Of a DNA stretch of 64,000 bases, positions 32,888 to 41,816 are shown one piece after another. The DNA comes from Mycobacterium sp. URHB0044 (GTDB lineage Bacteria > Actinomycetota > Actinomycetes > Mycobacteriales > Mycobacteriaceae): contig NZ_JIAW01000010.1 of the NCBI RefSeq assembly GCF_000620625.1, positions 186,001 through 250,000 of the forward strand, in the 5' to 3' direction. The notes under the pieces are model-generated. The model was not told the origin of the DNA. It saw only the letters and a program-made list of their open reading frames with translations, and ran no database searches. The position numbers and the translations under genes are program-made. The number at the start of each line of letters is the position of its first letter. Positions within the stretch are counted from its first letter, which is position 1.

Positions 32888-34321
32888 ATGTCACGAGTTC
32901 AGTCCGGCTCCGTCGGCAGCGCCGCCGATGACCAGCGCTACGTCGTGGTGTCGATCGACAGCCACGTCGGCCCGTCGGTCAAGGATCAGCTGCGCCCGTA
33001 TTGCGACGCGAAGCACTTGGACGACTTCGATCGCTTCGTGACGGAGATGGAGAGCCAGGGACTGTTGTCGTGGCGGTCGTCGGAGGCCAAATCCGGTGGG
33101 AAGCAAAGCTGGTCGCTGGGCAAGTCGCAGGCCGAGCGAGGCAAGACCCAGGCCGAAAAGGCCAGCCGGCCCAAGGTGGACGAGCTCGGGCAAGCCGAGG
33201 CGGAACAGTTCGGCAAGCAGGCAGGCATCCGCAACGCCGATCAGATCGGTGCGCGCTTCCTGCAACGCAGCTACGAGCACAGCCTTGCGCCCGGCCTGCA
33301 GGACCACGACGCGCGCATCGCCGACATGGACGAGCAGGGCGTGGCGGCGGACGTCATCTTCCACGGCGGCCTCAACGGACAATCGATCCCGTTTTCGACC
33401 ACCGGCCTGATCAGCTGGGGAGACACCGCCTACGACTATCTCGAAAAGGTCGGCGTGCGGATCTACAACCGGTGGCTGGCCGACTTCGTGTCGCTGGCCC
33501 CGGAACGCCACGCCGGGATCGCCCACATCCCGATCTCCGACCTGAGTGCATGCGCTAAGGAGGTCCAGTGGGCCGCCGACGCCGGGCTGAAGGGCATCAA
33601 CCTCCCTGCGCCGCGGGGCGACTTTCCGATGCTCAACGACCCTGCGTGGGAACCGCTTTGGGCCGCCTGCAACGAGACCGGACTGTCCGTCAACACACAC
33701 GGTGGCGGCGGTGAGCACTACCCGTATCAGGGCCAGGGCGCCCAGATGATGTACATGATGGAGACACCGTTCCGGACCCGTCGCGGCCTGTGGGTGATGA
33801 TCTTCGGCGGGGTGTTCGAGCGCTATCCGAATCTCAAACTGGTGCTCACCGAACAGTGGGCGGATTGGGCGCCCAGCACCATGGCGGACATGGACGGGCT
33901 CTACCACGGCCCGACCGGTGCAGCCATCCGCGCCAAACTGCCGAAGCCACCGTCGGAGTACTTCCGCCAAAATTGTTTCATCGGTGCGAGTTTCATGTCG
34001 AACGCCGAAGCCAAGATGGCGGTCGAGAACGACCTCGTCGACAACGTCATGTGGGGCGACGACTATCCGCATGCCGAGGGAACCTTTCCCGACACGCGAG
34101 AGGCGATGCGCTTCACGTTCTCCGACGTCGATCCGAAGTACACGCGACGGTTCCTCGGCGACACCGCCATCGACCTGTACGGCCTGGACCGCGACAAGGT
34201 GACGAAGGTCGCCGAACGCATCGGGCCCACGGTGGACGAGGTCAGCACGCCCTACGAGCTGCCCGAGGATGCGGTGGTCGGTCTCTACGCCTTCCGGACC
34301 GGGCCGGGAATCTTCGTCTGA
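32888..34321 (+). CDS. Amidohydrolase-2 family metal-dependent hydrolase/decarboxylase
   Basis: 477 residues of the ACMSD-like amidohydrolase_2 type. The N-terminal metal site is SIDSHVG, with one His instead of the usual HxH. Further ligand candidates are the His of VNTHGGGGEHYPY and the Asp of WGDDYPHAEGTFPD. Family members hydrolyse lactones or decarboxylate aromatic acids without redox cofactors. A Lys/Gln-rich insert (about 70-115) is unusual. A GGGGGAAGAG ribosome site precedes ATG 32888. It is the first gene of a run continuing to 42176 on the same strand. Confidence 0.83.
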   Translation: MSRVQSGSVGSAADDQRYVVVSIDSHVGPSVKDQLRPYCDAKHLDDFDRFVTEMESQGLLSWRSSEAKSGGKQSWSLGKSQAERGKTQAEKASRPKVDELGQAEAEQFGKQAGIRNADQIGARFLQRSYEHSLAPGLQDHDARIADMDEQGVAADVIFHGGLNGQSIPFSTTGLISWGDTAYDYLEKVGVRIYNRWLADFVSLAPERHAGIAHIPISDLSACAKEVQWAADAGLKGINLPAPRGDFPMLNDPAWEPLWAACNETGLSVNTHGGGGEHYPYQGQGAQMMYMMETPFRTRRGLWVMIFGGVFERYPNLKLVLTEQWADWAPSTMADMDGLYHGPTGAAIRAKLPKPPSEYFRQNCFIGASFMSNAEAKMAVENDLVDNVMWGDDYPHAEGTFPDTREAMRFTFSDVDPKYTRRFLGDTAIDLYGLDRDKVTKVAERIGPTVDEVSTPYELPEDAVVGLYAFRTGPGIFV

Positions 34322-34377
34322 GGCTGCCGGTTCCGCAGCTCGCCAATTCCCGTGCCTACGAGGAGATGAACGCCACC

Positions 34378-35244
34378 ATGGATGACACCACGGACCTGAA
34401 GTTGCCTTGTCGCCTCGTCACCTCCGAGGAAGTCGAGCACCTGCACGAGTACGGCTGGGTGAAGCTGAAGCGCTTCGTCGATCCCGAAGTGCTGGCCAAG
34501 ATGTTGGACCTCGCCCGCGAAAAGATGGGTGACGACGCGGACAGCAACCCGCTGAAGGCCGGAATGTCTCCCGCCGCCGGTGGCGAAGCCAAGGGAGCGT
34601 TGGCATACTTCAACGCCGAGCGCAGCGGCGGTCTGGCAAGCCCGGTCCTGCGGCCCGTCATCGACGAAATCGGCAAGAGCGCAACGCTGTTGCTGCGGCG
34701 CCGCGCCGATGACGGTGCACCCGTCGGCATGAGGTACTACTCGGACTTCTTCGTGCCGAAGCTACCGTCGACCAAGACTTCCCGGCATGGCGGCAACGGC
34801 GCAACGGCCTTCCACCAGGACTACATCACCTTCGCCGTCGACCGGACTGGAGGCATGACGTTCTGGATTCCGTTGGAGCCCTACGGTCCAGAAGCCGGAA
34901 CCATGTCGTTCGTCAGCGGGTCGCACCGCGTCGGGGTCCTGGGTGACTACACCACCTACGGCGGCGACGACGCGCTCGGGGTGTTCCCGGAGTTGCGTGA
35001 CCTGGAGATGAGCGAGCAGATGACCTACGAGTTGGGCGACGTCACCGTGCACACCCATCTCACCATCCACGGTGCCGGGGCGAACACGATGGACCGTCCC
35101 CGCTGGGGCTACCTGCTCGTGGTTCAGCCCGCCGACGCGTGCTGGAACGGATCGCCGTGCCCGAACTTCGACACCACCGAGATGGTGCCGTGGCAGCCGC
35201 TGAACGATGAGCGCTTCCCGCTGATCGGCGAAGGACTCCGTTGA
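34378..35244 (+). CDS. Phytanoyl-CoA dioxygenase (PhyH)-like Fe(II)/2-oxoglutarate oxygenase
   Basis: 288 residues. The iron facial triad is readable: HxD in AFHQDYITF and the distal His in LTIHGAGANTMDRPRWGY, with the following Arg as 2-oxoglutarate anchor. WIPLEPYGPEAGTMSFVSGSHR is the classic PhyH core. It should hydroxylate a substrate carbon using O2 and 2-oxoglutarate. ATG 34378 is taken as start (GAGGAG 12 bases upstream); ATG 34366 in the same frame would have no spacing. Its stop overlaps the TTG start of the VOC gene. Confidence 0.85.
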   Translation: MDDTTDLKLPCRLVTSEEVEHLHEYGWVKLKRFVDPEVLAKMLDLAREKMGDDADSNPLKAGMSPAAGGEAKGALAYFNAERSGGLASPVLRPVIDEIGKSATLLLRRRADDGAPVGMRYYSDFFVPKLPSTKTSRHGGNGATAFHQDYITFAVDRTGGMTFWIPLEPYGPEAGTMSFVSGSHRVGVLGDYTTYGGDDALGVFPELRDLEMSEQMTYELGDVTVHTHLTIHGAGANTMDRPRWGYLLVVQPADACWNGSPCPNFDTTEMVPWQPLNDERFPLIGEGLR

Positions 35245-35771
35245 CGACAGTCCCGTTCCCGAACCGGCACTTCATGCAGGTGTGCTGGGTGGTGCCCGAC
35301 CTTCGCGGCGCCATCGAATCCTGGTCTCGCAGTGCCGGTGTGGGCCCGTTCTTCTGGTTCGACGGCGTGGGCTGCGCCGACGGGCGGCACCGAGGAGCGC
35401 CCGCCGAGTTCCCCGCTGTAACCGCCGCCATCGCGTACGCGGGTGATCTGCAGATCGAGCTGGTGTGCCAGGACAACGACGAGCCTGGGGTGTTCCGCGA
35501 CGTCTTCGAGGAGGGGCAATCGGGCTTGCACCACATGGCGCTGGTTTGCAAGGACTACGAGTCGGAGCGTGACGCCTACGTCGACGGGGGAGCGGAACTG
35601 GCCTTCGAGGGCCGTATCGGCAATAGCCGCACCTGTTGGGTCGACACCACGCCCACGCTCGGGTTCATGGTCGAGCTGCTCGAGCCGAGTCCGGTGCGCG
35701 ACGCAGGATTCGCCGCGATGCGTGCCGCCGCCGAAGCCTGGGACGGCGCCGATCCCATCACCAGGTTCTGA
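35241..35771 (+). CDS. VOC-family protein (TTG start overlapping upstream stop)
   Basis: 176 residues from TTG 35241, which overlaps the upstream TGA (TTGA) and has GAAGGA six bases upstream. Features of the methylmalonyl-CoA epimerase-like VOC branch are HFMQVCWVVPDLRGAIESW near the N-terminus, HHMALVCKDYESERD in the middle and the C-terminal WVDTTPTLGFMVELLEP. His ligands are in HFMQV and HHMAL, with a Glu in VELLE. Its role may be isomerisation, epimerisation or ring opening of a pathway intermediate. Confidence 0.8.
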   Translation: MTTVPFPNRHFMQVCWVVPDLRGAIESWSRSAGVGPFFWFDGVGCADGRHRGAPAEFPAVTAAIAYAGDLQIELVCQDNDEPGVFRDVFEEGQSGLHHMALVCKDYESERDAYVDGGAELAFEGRIGNSRTCWVDTTPTLGFMVELLEPSPVRDAGFAAMRAAAEAWDGADPITRF

Positions 35772-35777
35772 CCGTCC

Positions 35778-37433
35778 ATGGACGTTCACGAGCCGGCGGA
35801 CACGTTCCCGCAATTGTTCGCCAAGGTGGTCGCCGCGCGCGCCGACCACGATGCCCTCATCCACGCCGGTGACGTGCTGACCTACCGAGAATTGGATGAA
35901 CGCACTGCCCGAATGGCACGTGCACTCCTGGCAGCCGGTGCCGGAAAGGGCACGCGCATAGCCGTCTTGGCTCCCGACGGCGCGCTGTTCCTCACCGCCT
36001 TCTACGCCGGCTTGCGCATCGGTGCTCTGGTCACGCTGATCAGCACGCTGACGACGCCAAGCGAGTTGGCCCACATCGTGCGGACGAGTGACGCCCAGAT
36101 CCTGATCGGTGTGCGCCGCTTCCTTTCCCGTGACTATGGAGTGAGTCTCCAGGCTGCGCTGGCCGGACTCGTCGAGGCGAAACCACACCCGCTGCGTCTA
36201 CCCGAGGCGCCCTATCTGCGCTCCGTCTGGCTCGATGACAACGAGGGGTTGCCGTGGGCCCGGGCGGTCGAGGAGCTGTTGGCGATGGCCGACGACGCCG
36301 ACGCGCCGGACGCCGCTCTGCTCGCAGCGGTCGAGGCGGAGGTGGTGCCCGGCGACGACGCGTTCGTCGTCTACACCTCCGGGAGCACCGCGACCCCGAA
36401 GGCGGTGGTGCACGGCCAGTTGGCCGTGGCCCGCCAGCCTCCGGTCCTGGCCACCTACTTCGACGTCCGAAGCGCCGATCGCACGTTGTCTCTGCTGCCG
36501 TCCTTCTGGATGGGTGGCATCTCGGCGGCGCTGCAGGTGCTCAGCACCGGAAGCACTTTGGTGTACTCGAGCAGCCCGGACATCGACGTCGTCCTCGACA
36601 CCGTCGAGCGCCACCGGGTCACCAACATCGTCGTCTGGCACATGCGCGCCAAACTCGAATCGCTGGCCAAGATTCGCGGCATAGCGCTCGATGCCGTCAA
36701 GATCACCACCGGACCGACCCGGGACGAGAACGGCGAATCGATCCCGACGCATCTGCAGAGCCGCATGCTGGGCATGTCCGAGAGCTTCGCGCCGCACAGC
36801 GCCGAGCCGGTGACCACCCGGCTGCCGGAGTCGAAGGCCGGCGCTGCGGGCCGCGCCGTCAACGGCATCGAACGTCGCGTGGTCGACCCACAAACGGGTG
36901 CCGTGGTGGCTGCCGGCGAGGTCGGTGAACTGCAATTGCGCGGGGGAGCGCTGATGACGGGGTTCTACAAGGTGCACCGGAATGCCGTCTTCACTCCGGA
37001 CGGGTTCTTCCCGACCAACGATCTGGTGCGGATCGACGGCGACGGTTACGCGTTCTTCGTGGGCCGAACCAGCGACATGATCAAGACCAACTCCGCCAAC
37101 GTATCTCGTCTCGAGGTGGAGGCGGCGCTCAACGCGCTGCCGGACGTGGAGCTGGCCGTCGTCGCCGGGTTGCCGGATGCAGAGCTCGGCGAACTCGTGG
37201 CTGCAGCGGTCATTCCCGCCGAAGGCAGTTGCCCGACGAAGGCAGGGCTGCAGGAGTCACTGCGAAAGACGTTGTCGAGCTTCAAGGTTCCACGCAAGAT
37301 CGTCTTCGTCACCCACGACGACATACCCAGGACACCCACCGGAAAGGTGCGGGTCCTCGAGCTGACCGACATGATCGCGGCGCACGTCGAGGGGTCGTCG
37401 CACCCACACCACCTCAGTTCGGCTGCCGGATGA
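35778..37433 (+). CDS. Acyl-CoA synthetase / AMP-dependent ligase (ANL superfamily)
   Basis: 551 residues. Adenylation motifs are readable in order: A3 phosphate loop VVYTSGSTATPKAVVH, A5 MSESFAP, A7-A8 hinge FFPTNDLVRIDGDGYAFFVGRTSDMIK, and A10 lysine in PRTPTGKVRVLEL. The phosphate loop departs from the usual TSGTTGxPKG by having Ala in place of conserved Gly, which might alter activity. It should activate a carboxylic acid made by the upstream oxygenases to its CoA ester. It follows the VOC gene by six bases. Confidence 0.88.
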   Translation: MDVHEPADTFPQLFAKVVAARADHDALIHAGDVLTYRELDERTARMARALLAAGAGKGTRIAVLAPDGALFLTAFYAGLRIGALVTLISTLTTPSELAHIVRTSDAQILIGVRRFLSRDYGVSLQAALAGLVEAKPHPLRLPEAPYLRSVWLDDNEGLPWARAVEELLAMADDADAPDAALLAAVEAEVVPGDDAFVVYTSGSTATPKAVVHGQLAVARQPPVLATYFDVRSADRTLSLLPSFWMGGISAALQVLSTGSTLVYSSSPDIDVVLDTVERHRVTNIVVWHMRAKLESLAKIRGIALDAVKITTGPTRDENGESIPTHLQSRMLGMSESFAPHSAEPVTTRLPESKAGAAGRAVNGIERRVVDPQTGAVVAAGEVGELQLRGGALMTGFYKVHRNAVFTPDGFFPTNDLVRIDGDGYAFFVGRTSDMIKTNSANVSRLEVEAALNALPDVELAVVAGLPDAELGELVAAAVIPAEGSCPTKAGLQESLRKTLSSFKVPRKIVFVTHDDIPRTPTGKVRVLELTDMIAAHVEGSSHPHHLSSAAG

Positions 37434-37485
37434 AACCACTCGGACTTCGGCACGTCGACGAACATGGACAAGGGAGACGCGGCAC

Positions 37486-38454
37486 ATGACGGAGCACAAT
37501 GGCAGACCCTCGGCCGAGGACATCGTGCTGTACCACAAGGATCCGCGGACCAAGATTGCGACGATCACCCTCGATCGCGCCGACGAGCTCAACGCCATGA
37601 CCATCGGCGCCCAGCACCGCTACGCCGACCTGATTCACAACGCCAGCATCGACGATGACGTGAAGGTCCTGGTGATCCGGGCCAACGGGCCGAACCTGGG
37701 CAGCGGCGCCGACCTCAGCGAACTGCTGGATGCCATGGCCGGTCGCGGCGGCGTCAGCATGAACCGTGCCGTGCGGGTCCCCGACGACGCGGACGTCACC
37801 TATCCGCCGGTGGGCTCCTACCGACGCCGGGCATCGACGGTGCAGTTCTACACCGATCCGAGCGCCGGCATGCGCAGCTTGCAGGACTTCAAGAAGATCA
37901 GCATCCTGGAAGTGCGTGGGTATTGCTACGGCTGGCACTTCTACCAGGCCGCCGACGCCGACATCGTGATCGCCTCCGACGACTCCCTGTTCGGCCACGC
38001 CGCGTGGCGGTACGCGGGATTCGCTGCGCGGCAATGGCAGTGGTGCAACACCATGGGCGCGCGCAAGTTCATGGAGATGGTGTTCACCGGCCGGCCGTTC
38101 ACCGCCAAGGAGATGTACGACTGCAACTTCATCAACGCGGTGGTGCCGTTCGACGAGCTCGAGGCGATGACCGACAAGTATGCGCTCGCCTGCTCGCGCA
38201 GTCGGCCCACCGACACCGTCTTCGCGCAGAAGACCTTCTTCGAGATCTACAAGCAGCACCAGGGTGAGTACATGGGCAGCATCGTCGCCGGCCTGCTCGA
38301 ATCCACTCTCGATCAACTTCGGCCCGACCCAGGTGCGCGCGGCATGGAGCTGGACGAGGGGACGCTGGACAACCTGACCGACACCGTCAAGGACAACGAC
38401 GGGCAGTTTCCCCCGGACTGGCGATTGAGCCGGCGGGGCAGGGCCGCAGAGTAA
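37486..38454 (+). CDS. Crotonase/enoyl-CoA hydratase-superfamily protein lacking canonical Glu residues
   Basis: 322 residues. Crotonase fold is clear from ITLDRADELNAMT, the first oxyanion region GPNLGSGADLSEL and the second, VRGYCYGWHFYQAADADIVIASDD. The catalytic Glu of classical hydratases, expected after GGGC in the second block, is replaced (here WHFYQ), and the second Glu expected near FGHAAWRYAG is also absent. An activity other than simple hydration, such as C-C cleavage or decarboxylation of a CoA ester, is plausible. The long insert (about 85-130) and C-terminal extension are unusual. Confidence 0.82.
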   Translation: MTEHNGRPSAEDIVLYHKDPRTKIATITLDRADELNAMTIGAQHRYADLIHNASIDDDVKVLVIRANGPNLGSGADLSELLDAMAGRGGVSMNRAVRVPDDADVTYPPVGSYRRRASTVQFYTDPSAGMRSLQDFKKISILEVRGYCYGWHFYQAADADIVIASDDSLFGHAAWRYAGFAARQWQWCNTMGARKFMEMVFTGRPFTAKEMYDCNFINAVVPFDELEAMTDKYALACSRSRPTDTVFAQKTFFEIYKQHQGEYMGSIVAGLLESTLDQLRPDPGARGMELDEGTLDNLTDTVKDNDGQFPPDWRLSRRGRAAE

Positions 38455-38468
38455 TTCGGAGGACGAAC

Positions 38469-39767
38469 ATGTTGGTAGTGACGAATGCCAAGGTCTTCGA
38501 CGGCCGAAGGCTGCTCCCCGGCACACACAGCGTCACGATCGACGGCAACACGATCTTCGCCGTCGACGACGCGGCGCCTGCGTCGCCCGCCGAGACCATC
38601 GACGCCGCGGGCATGACGTTGCTGCCCGGCCTGATCAGCAGTCATCTGCACTCGGACTTCTACAAGTTCAACATCGCCGACGGTGACCGGCTCGGCAAGG
38701 AACGCCCGCCGGGCGTCCTGATGGCGATCGGCGTACGGACCTGCCGCGTGCTGCTGGAGAGCGGGTTCACCGGCTTCTCGGGCGCCTCGTGTTCCAACGA
38801 CATCGACGCTCAACTGAAGATGGCCATCGAAGAGGACATCATTCCGGGCCCCCGAATCCGCGCGTGCGGGCACCATCTCGGCACCACCGGCGACATGAAC
38901 AACGGGGGCCGATGGTGGAAGGCGTACGAAACGCCGGGAACCGACGTCTGCGCCGACGGTCCGGACGACCTGCGCAAGCTCGTCCGCACCGAGATCAACC
39001 GCGGCGCCGAAACCATCAAGATCTTCGCCAGCGCCGGCCACGGACAGCCGAATCGGACTACGCGCAACATGTCTCGCCCCGAAATTGCCGCAATCATCAG
39101 CGCCGCCCACGAACGTGGTGCGAAGGTCCGCGCGCACGTGGCCGACAAGGCGATGATCATGGAGTGCATCGAACTCGGACTCGACGTCGTCGATCACGGA
39201 GACGAGGTCGACGAAGAGGTCATCGCGGCGATGGCGGAAGCCGGAACGTTCTGGGTACCGAGCCTCATCTTCCTCCGGAGCCTGCTCGAACTCGGCTATG
39301 CCGCGGACTACGGGGTGACGCAAGCACAGTACGACCACGTGCGGGCCATGTTGCCGCTGGCGCAGGCGGCTGGCGTCCGAATCCTGATCGGTGACGACTA
39401 CAGCGGCGTGTTCCGCGACGTCATGGAGGACGACCCGCTGGACCATCAGGTCGGAAACTACGGTCGCGAATTCGCCTACTACAGCCAGATCGCAGGTCTC
39501 TCGACGGAAGACGTGCTCAGTTGGGGTACGGCGAATGCCGGTCAGCTGCTCATGGATCCGCCAGCCCGGGTCGGGGTGATCGAGCCTGGCGCGCTGGCAG
39601 ATCTCGTCATCGTCGACGGAGACCCCGTCGAGGACCCGTCGTTGCTGGCTCGACCCGATGAAGCGTTGCGGGTCGTGATTCGCGACGGAGTGTCGGTCAT
39701 CGACCGGTTGCGCGACGGAGCGGTCGGTAGACCGCATCTCGAGCTCAGCAGCATGCTCACCCGCTAG
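38469..39767 (+). CDS. Imidazolonepropionase-like amidohydrolase
   Basis: 432 residues of the composite-barrel amidohydrolase type. Metal site HLH in LISSHLHSDFY, lysine in TIKIFASAGHG, His in VRAHVADKAMI and VVDHGDEVD, and the barrel Asp in ILIGDDYSGVF. The C-terminal domain ends with LADLVIVDGDPVEDPS, the usual subunit-closing motif of imidazolonepropionase-like enzymes. The probable role is hydrolysis of a cyclic amide, lactam or lactone in the pathway. A GGAGGACGAAC ribosome site stands 14 bp after the crotonase gene. Confidence 0.84.
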   Translation: MLVVTNAKVFDGRRLLPGTHSVTIDGNTIFAVDDAAPASPAETIDAAGMTLLPGLISSHLHSDFYKFNIADGDRLGKERPPGVLMAIGVRTCRVLLESGFTGFSGASCSNDIDAQLKMAIEEDIIPGPRIRACGHHLGTTGDMNNGGRWWKAYETPGTDVCADGPDDLRKLVRTEINRGAETIKIFASAGHGQPNRTTRNMSRPEIAAIISAAHERGAKVRAHVADKAMIMECIELGLDVVDHGDEVDEEVIAAMAEAGTFWVPSLIFLRSLLELGYAADYGVTQAQYDHVRAMLPLAQAAGVRILIGDDYSGVFRDVMEDDPLDHQVGNYGREFAYYSQIAGLSTEDVLSWGTANAGQLLMDPPARVGVIEPGALADLVIVDGDPVEDPSLLARPDEALRVVIRDGVSVIDRLRDGAVGRPHLELSSMLTR

Positions 39768-39771
39768 CTCG

Positions 39772-40548
39772 ATGACAACCCAGAAACGAGGAACAGTGCC
39801 GACGGCGCAGTATCAGAAGGTCGTGTTTGTCACCGGCGCAGGCTCGGGCATCGGGCGGGCAGCGGCGGAGACATTCGTGCGGCGGGGCTACGCAGTGGCG
39901 CTGGCCGACGTCGATGCGGAGGCCGGCGCCAAGGCCGAGGCGGAGCTAAGCGCCTGGGGGACATGCTCGTTCGTCGAGTGCGACGTCACCATCGACGAAA
40001 CCGTCGCCGACGCCGTCGCGCAGACGGTGGCGAGGTACGGTCACCTCGACGCCGCGTTCAATTCGGCAGGTATTGACGGCGAGCACGGCAAACCGACGGC
40101 CGAAGGCTCGATGGAGAACTGGAATCGGGTGATCGCCGTGGACCTCACCGGCACCTGGTCGTGCATGCGCTACCAGATTCCCGCGATCATCGACGCCGGC
40201 GGAGGGTCCATCGTCAACTGCGCTTCGGTGGCGGGCTTGCGGGCCGCACCGACCGTGTCGGCCTACACCGCAGCCAAACACGGCGTCGTCGGTTTGACCA
40301 GGGTCGCCGCGCGCGAATACGCGAGCCAGGGTCTGCGGGTCAATGCGATCTGCCCAGGCACCGTGGACACACCGATGTTCCGCAGGTCCATGTCGCAGGA
40401 GGTGATCGACAATCTGATCTCTGCGGCGCCCATCGGACGTCTCGCCGAGGCCGGTGAGATCGCCGACATCGCCGTGTGGCTCTGCGATGACGCACCCGGT
40501 TTCCTCACCGGCCAGGCGATCGCCGTCGACGGCGGGATGGGGGCGTAA
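39772..40548 (+). CDS. Short-chain dehydrogenase/reductase (second in island)
   Basis: 258 residues. Classical SDR: TGAGSGIGRAAAE, FNSAGIDGEHGK in place of NNAG, catalytic Ser in NCASVAGLRAAP and YTAAK. The C-terminus GFLTGQAIAVDGGMGA is the family standard. It probably oxidises a diol or alcohol formed by the P450/epoxide hydrolase pair that follows it. ATG 39772 is used; GTG 39796 has a nearby GAGG and would remove eight residues. Gap to the P450 gene is four bases. Confidence 0.88.
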   Translation: MTTQKRGTVPTAQYQKVVFVTGAGSGIGRAAAETFVRRGYAVALADVDAEAGAKAEAELSAWGTCSFVECDVTIDETVADAVAQTVARYGHLDAAFNSAGIDGEHGKPTAEGSMENWNRVIAVDLTGTWSCMRYQIPAIIDAGGGSIVNCASVAGLRAAPTVSAYTAAKHGVVGLTRVAAREYASQGLRVNAICPGTVDTPMFRRSMSQEVIDNLISAAPIGRLAEAGEIADIAVWLCDDAPGFLTGQAIAVDGGMGA

Positions 40549-40552
40549 TTAG

Positions 40553-41758
40553 ATGCCAATCAGCGCAATTGAGGTCAACGACGTGTACTACGACCCATAC
40601 GACCTCGACATCAACCGGGATCCCTATCCGACGTTCCGCAGGCTTCGCGAGGAAGCGCCGCTGTACTACAACGAGAAGCACGACTTCTACGCCGTGAGCA
40701 GGCACGCAGACGTCGCGAAGGGGTTGTCCGACCGAGACACGTTCAAGTCGAGCCGCGGCAACATCCTCGAGTTGATCAAGTCGGGCATCGAGATGCCGCC
40801 CGGGTTGGTCATCTACGAGGACGCGCCGACGCACACCATCCACCGCAAGCTGGTGTCGAAGATGTTCACACCGAAGACCGTGGCCTCGCTGGAACCCAAG
40901 ATCCGGGCCTTCTCAGCTGCCTGCCTGGATCCCTTGATCGGCGAGAAGCGGTTCGACCTGATCGCCGAGTTCGCCGCACAGATGCCCATGCGCGTCATCG
41001 GGATGCTCCTGGGCATCCCGGAGGACGACCAGGAAAAGATCCGCGACCGCAGCGATGCCAATCTGCGGGTGGCACCTGGAAAGGCGATGAAGTTCAAGCA
41101 GGACAACATCGTTCGAAGTGGCGTATTCGCCGACTACCTCGACTGGCGGGTGGACCACCCGTCCGACGACATCATGAGCGAGCTGCTGCACACCGAGTTC
41201 GTGGACGAGACCGGGACCCAGCGCCGCCTGACGCGCGCCGAGATTCTCGCCTACGTCCAGGTCGTCGCGGGTGCAGGAAACGAAACGACTACCCGGTTGA
41301 TCGGTTGGACGGCGAAAATCCTTGCCGAACATCCCGACCAGCGCCGCGAACTCGCGGCGGACCGGTCACTGATACCGAACGCCATCGAAGAAATCCTGCG
41401 CTACGAGACGCCCGCCCCGCACATCGGACGATACGTCGCGAGCGACGCGGAAATCCATGGCCAGAGCGTGCCGGCTGGTAGTGCAATCCTCTTCGTGGCG
41501 GGTGCGGCCAATCGCGACGACCGCGTCTATCCCGACCCGGATCGCTTCGACATCCACCGAAAGGTGGTCTCGCCCCTCACCTTCGGGATGGGGGCGCACT
41601 TCTGCCTGGGTGCGGCACTGACACGACTCGAGGGCCGAATCGCACTCGACGAGCTGCTGACGCGATTCCCGGAGTGGGACGTGGACCTCGACGCCGCGAA
41701 CCTGTCTCCTACGTCGACGGTTCGAGGCTGGGAACAGCTGCCGTTGGTGTTGTCTTGA
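40553..41758 (+). CDS. Cytochrome P450 (paralogue 2 of the catabolic island)
   Basis: 401 residues. AGNETTTR in the I-helix (Asn replaces the Ser of paralogue 1), EEILRYETP as ExxR, and FGMGAHFCLG with haem ligand Cys351. Long identical stretches with the P450 at 29754-30938, such as EEAPLYYNEKHDFYA and MPMRVIGMLLGIPED, show duplication within this locus. With the epoxide-hydrolase-like gene downstream, an epoxidation followed by hydration is an attractive possibility. No ferredoxin gene is beside it. Confidence 0.92.
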   Translation: MPISAIEVNDVYYDPYDLDINRDPYPTFRRLREEAPLYYNEKHDFYAVSRHADVAKGLSDRDTFKSSRGNILELIKSGIEMPPGLVIYEDAPTHTIHRKLVSKMFTPKTVASLEPKIRAFSAACLDPLIGEKRFDLIAEFAAQMPMRVIGMLLGIPEDDQEKIRDRSDANLRVAPGKAMKFKQDNIVRSGVFADYLDWRVDHPSDDIMSELLHTEFVDETGTQRRLTRAEILAYVQVVAGAGNETTTRLIGWTAKILAEHPDQRRELAADRSLIPNAIEEILRYETPAPHIGRYVASDAEIHGQSVPAGSAILFVAGAANRDDRVYPDPDRFDIHRKVVSPLTFGMGAHFCLGAALTRLEGRIALDELLTRFPEWDVDLDAANLSPTSTVRGWEQLPLVLS

Positions 41759-41816
41759 ACGACTGCTTCAATCACGAAGGGCTCCGAATGTACTGCGACA
41801 GAGGGGAAACGGGAGA

